From Schizochytrium sp. TIO01 (lineage: Eukaryota; Sar; Bigyra; Thraustochytrida; Thraustochytriidae): a DNA stretch of 64,000 nucleotides. Positions 63,305 through 64,000 of the stretch are shown in pieces. A program made the translations under genes and the position numbers. The stretch covers positions 144,001 to 208,000 of the forward strand of contig SMSO01000036.1 in the NCBI GenBank assembly GCA_004764695.1, written 5' to 3'. Below the pieces are notes generated by a model. The model was not told the DNA's origin, ran no database searches, and worked only from the letters and a program-made list of their open reading frames with translations. Each line of letters begins with the position of its first letter. The stretch's first letter is position 1.

Positions 63305-64000
63305 GTGACCATTTTCGGGCTCTTCGTTGAGAAAGTGTTGTCTAACTAAACTCTAGAATATCAACGAGATCGAGGAGTCCTAAGATGCGAAAATGCTAGT
63401 TAAAGTCGAAAAACTTAACGGAGGAAATTCAATCAAGTGGAACAAAGGGGTCTCGAAAATCGAGAGTAGGCTACATATGACATCTCAACGAGAAACAAAT
63501 CTGAGTGCAGATCTAAATAGCAGGTAAGAGCATTGGGAATGAACAAGACCCTCAAGGAGTAACAATGTGATGCCAAATTTCCGATGAAAACAAATTACAC
63601 TTCTTTAATAGGCACTTGTCTCAATTAAAATGGTGACTTGTTGCATCAGAAACCACGAAAGACTTCATTTTTTATTCGGGAAAATGGGAAACAAAGGGTC
63701 TATATTTGAAGTGCAAGGGCTTCATCGATGAAGCAAAACAAATCATATCAACAATTTACGAAGCTAGTAAGGAGATACTAGAAGTGCAATGTCTACTACG
63801 CCTTGGTGTCATGGTTTTTAATCTACAATAAATTTCTCAGAATGAGCACAAATGTGCATACGCCAACAGTACGACAAGGACAAGCGTGGACTTTTCAGAA
63901 GGAAACTCGATGTTGATATTCGACCCAAAATTAAGCAAAAGGTGATAAAACAAGTTTAAATTCTGCCCACTTCCAACGTAGCATAGAGCCGATTAAGCCG
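63305..64000. other. Right-hand end without a recognised gene
   Basis: About 700 bases of AT-rich DNA following the tandem duplication. Open frames are short, and nothing of known function is visible. Confidence 0.45.

Overview
The window is nuclear DNA of a eukaryotic microbe. The reading frames are intron-poor, one clear GT-AG intron is visible, and the product families are eukaryotic: metacaspase, F-box protein, peroxisomal acyl-CoA oxidase, SHAQKYF-type Myb, class II-like trehalose-phosphate synthase, formylglycine sulfatase and MEMO. The mix suggests a heterotrophic stramenopile, perhaps a thraustochytrid-like protist. That placement rests on gene-family resemblance, not on a marker gene. 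Starts are given as ATG, because several long open frames are extended upstream only by GTG or TTG codons that a eukaryote would not normally use.

Layout. At 0.3-2.0 kb a multi-pass membrane protein runs leftwards, and another open frame continues off the left edge. From 2.1 to 20.9 kb is a desert of about 19 kb with no confident gene. It holds microsatellites, long purine and pyrimidine tracts, and small GC-rich islands that look like gene fragments. At 21-25 kb a MEMO-family gene converges on a large C2-C2-metacaspase. At 28.3-29.2 kb is a Myb-related regulator. From 29.2 to 37.3 kb is a second repeat-rich desert. From 37.4 kb to the right end genes are dense: trehalose-phosphate synthase/phosphatase-like protein with both active sites altered, HIT protein, protein kinase, histidine phosphatase, basic coiled-coil protein, F-box protein, acyl-CoA oxidase, secreted sulfatase (two exons), four-helix membrane protein, and a small unknown protein followed by a perfect 94-bp tandem duplication.

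The genes lie on both strands with private promoters, and no operon-like logic is evident. No tRNA, rRNA, CRISPR array, intact transposon or viral gene was recognised. The points most worth following are the TPS/TPP-like protein whose catalytic residues look changed in both domains and which ends in a membrane anchor, the C2-metacaspase with a second frame at its 3' end, and a 124-codon open frame without any ATG at 55.7-56.05 kb that reads like protein.
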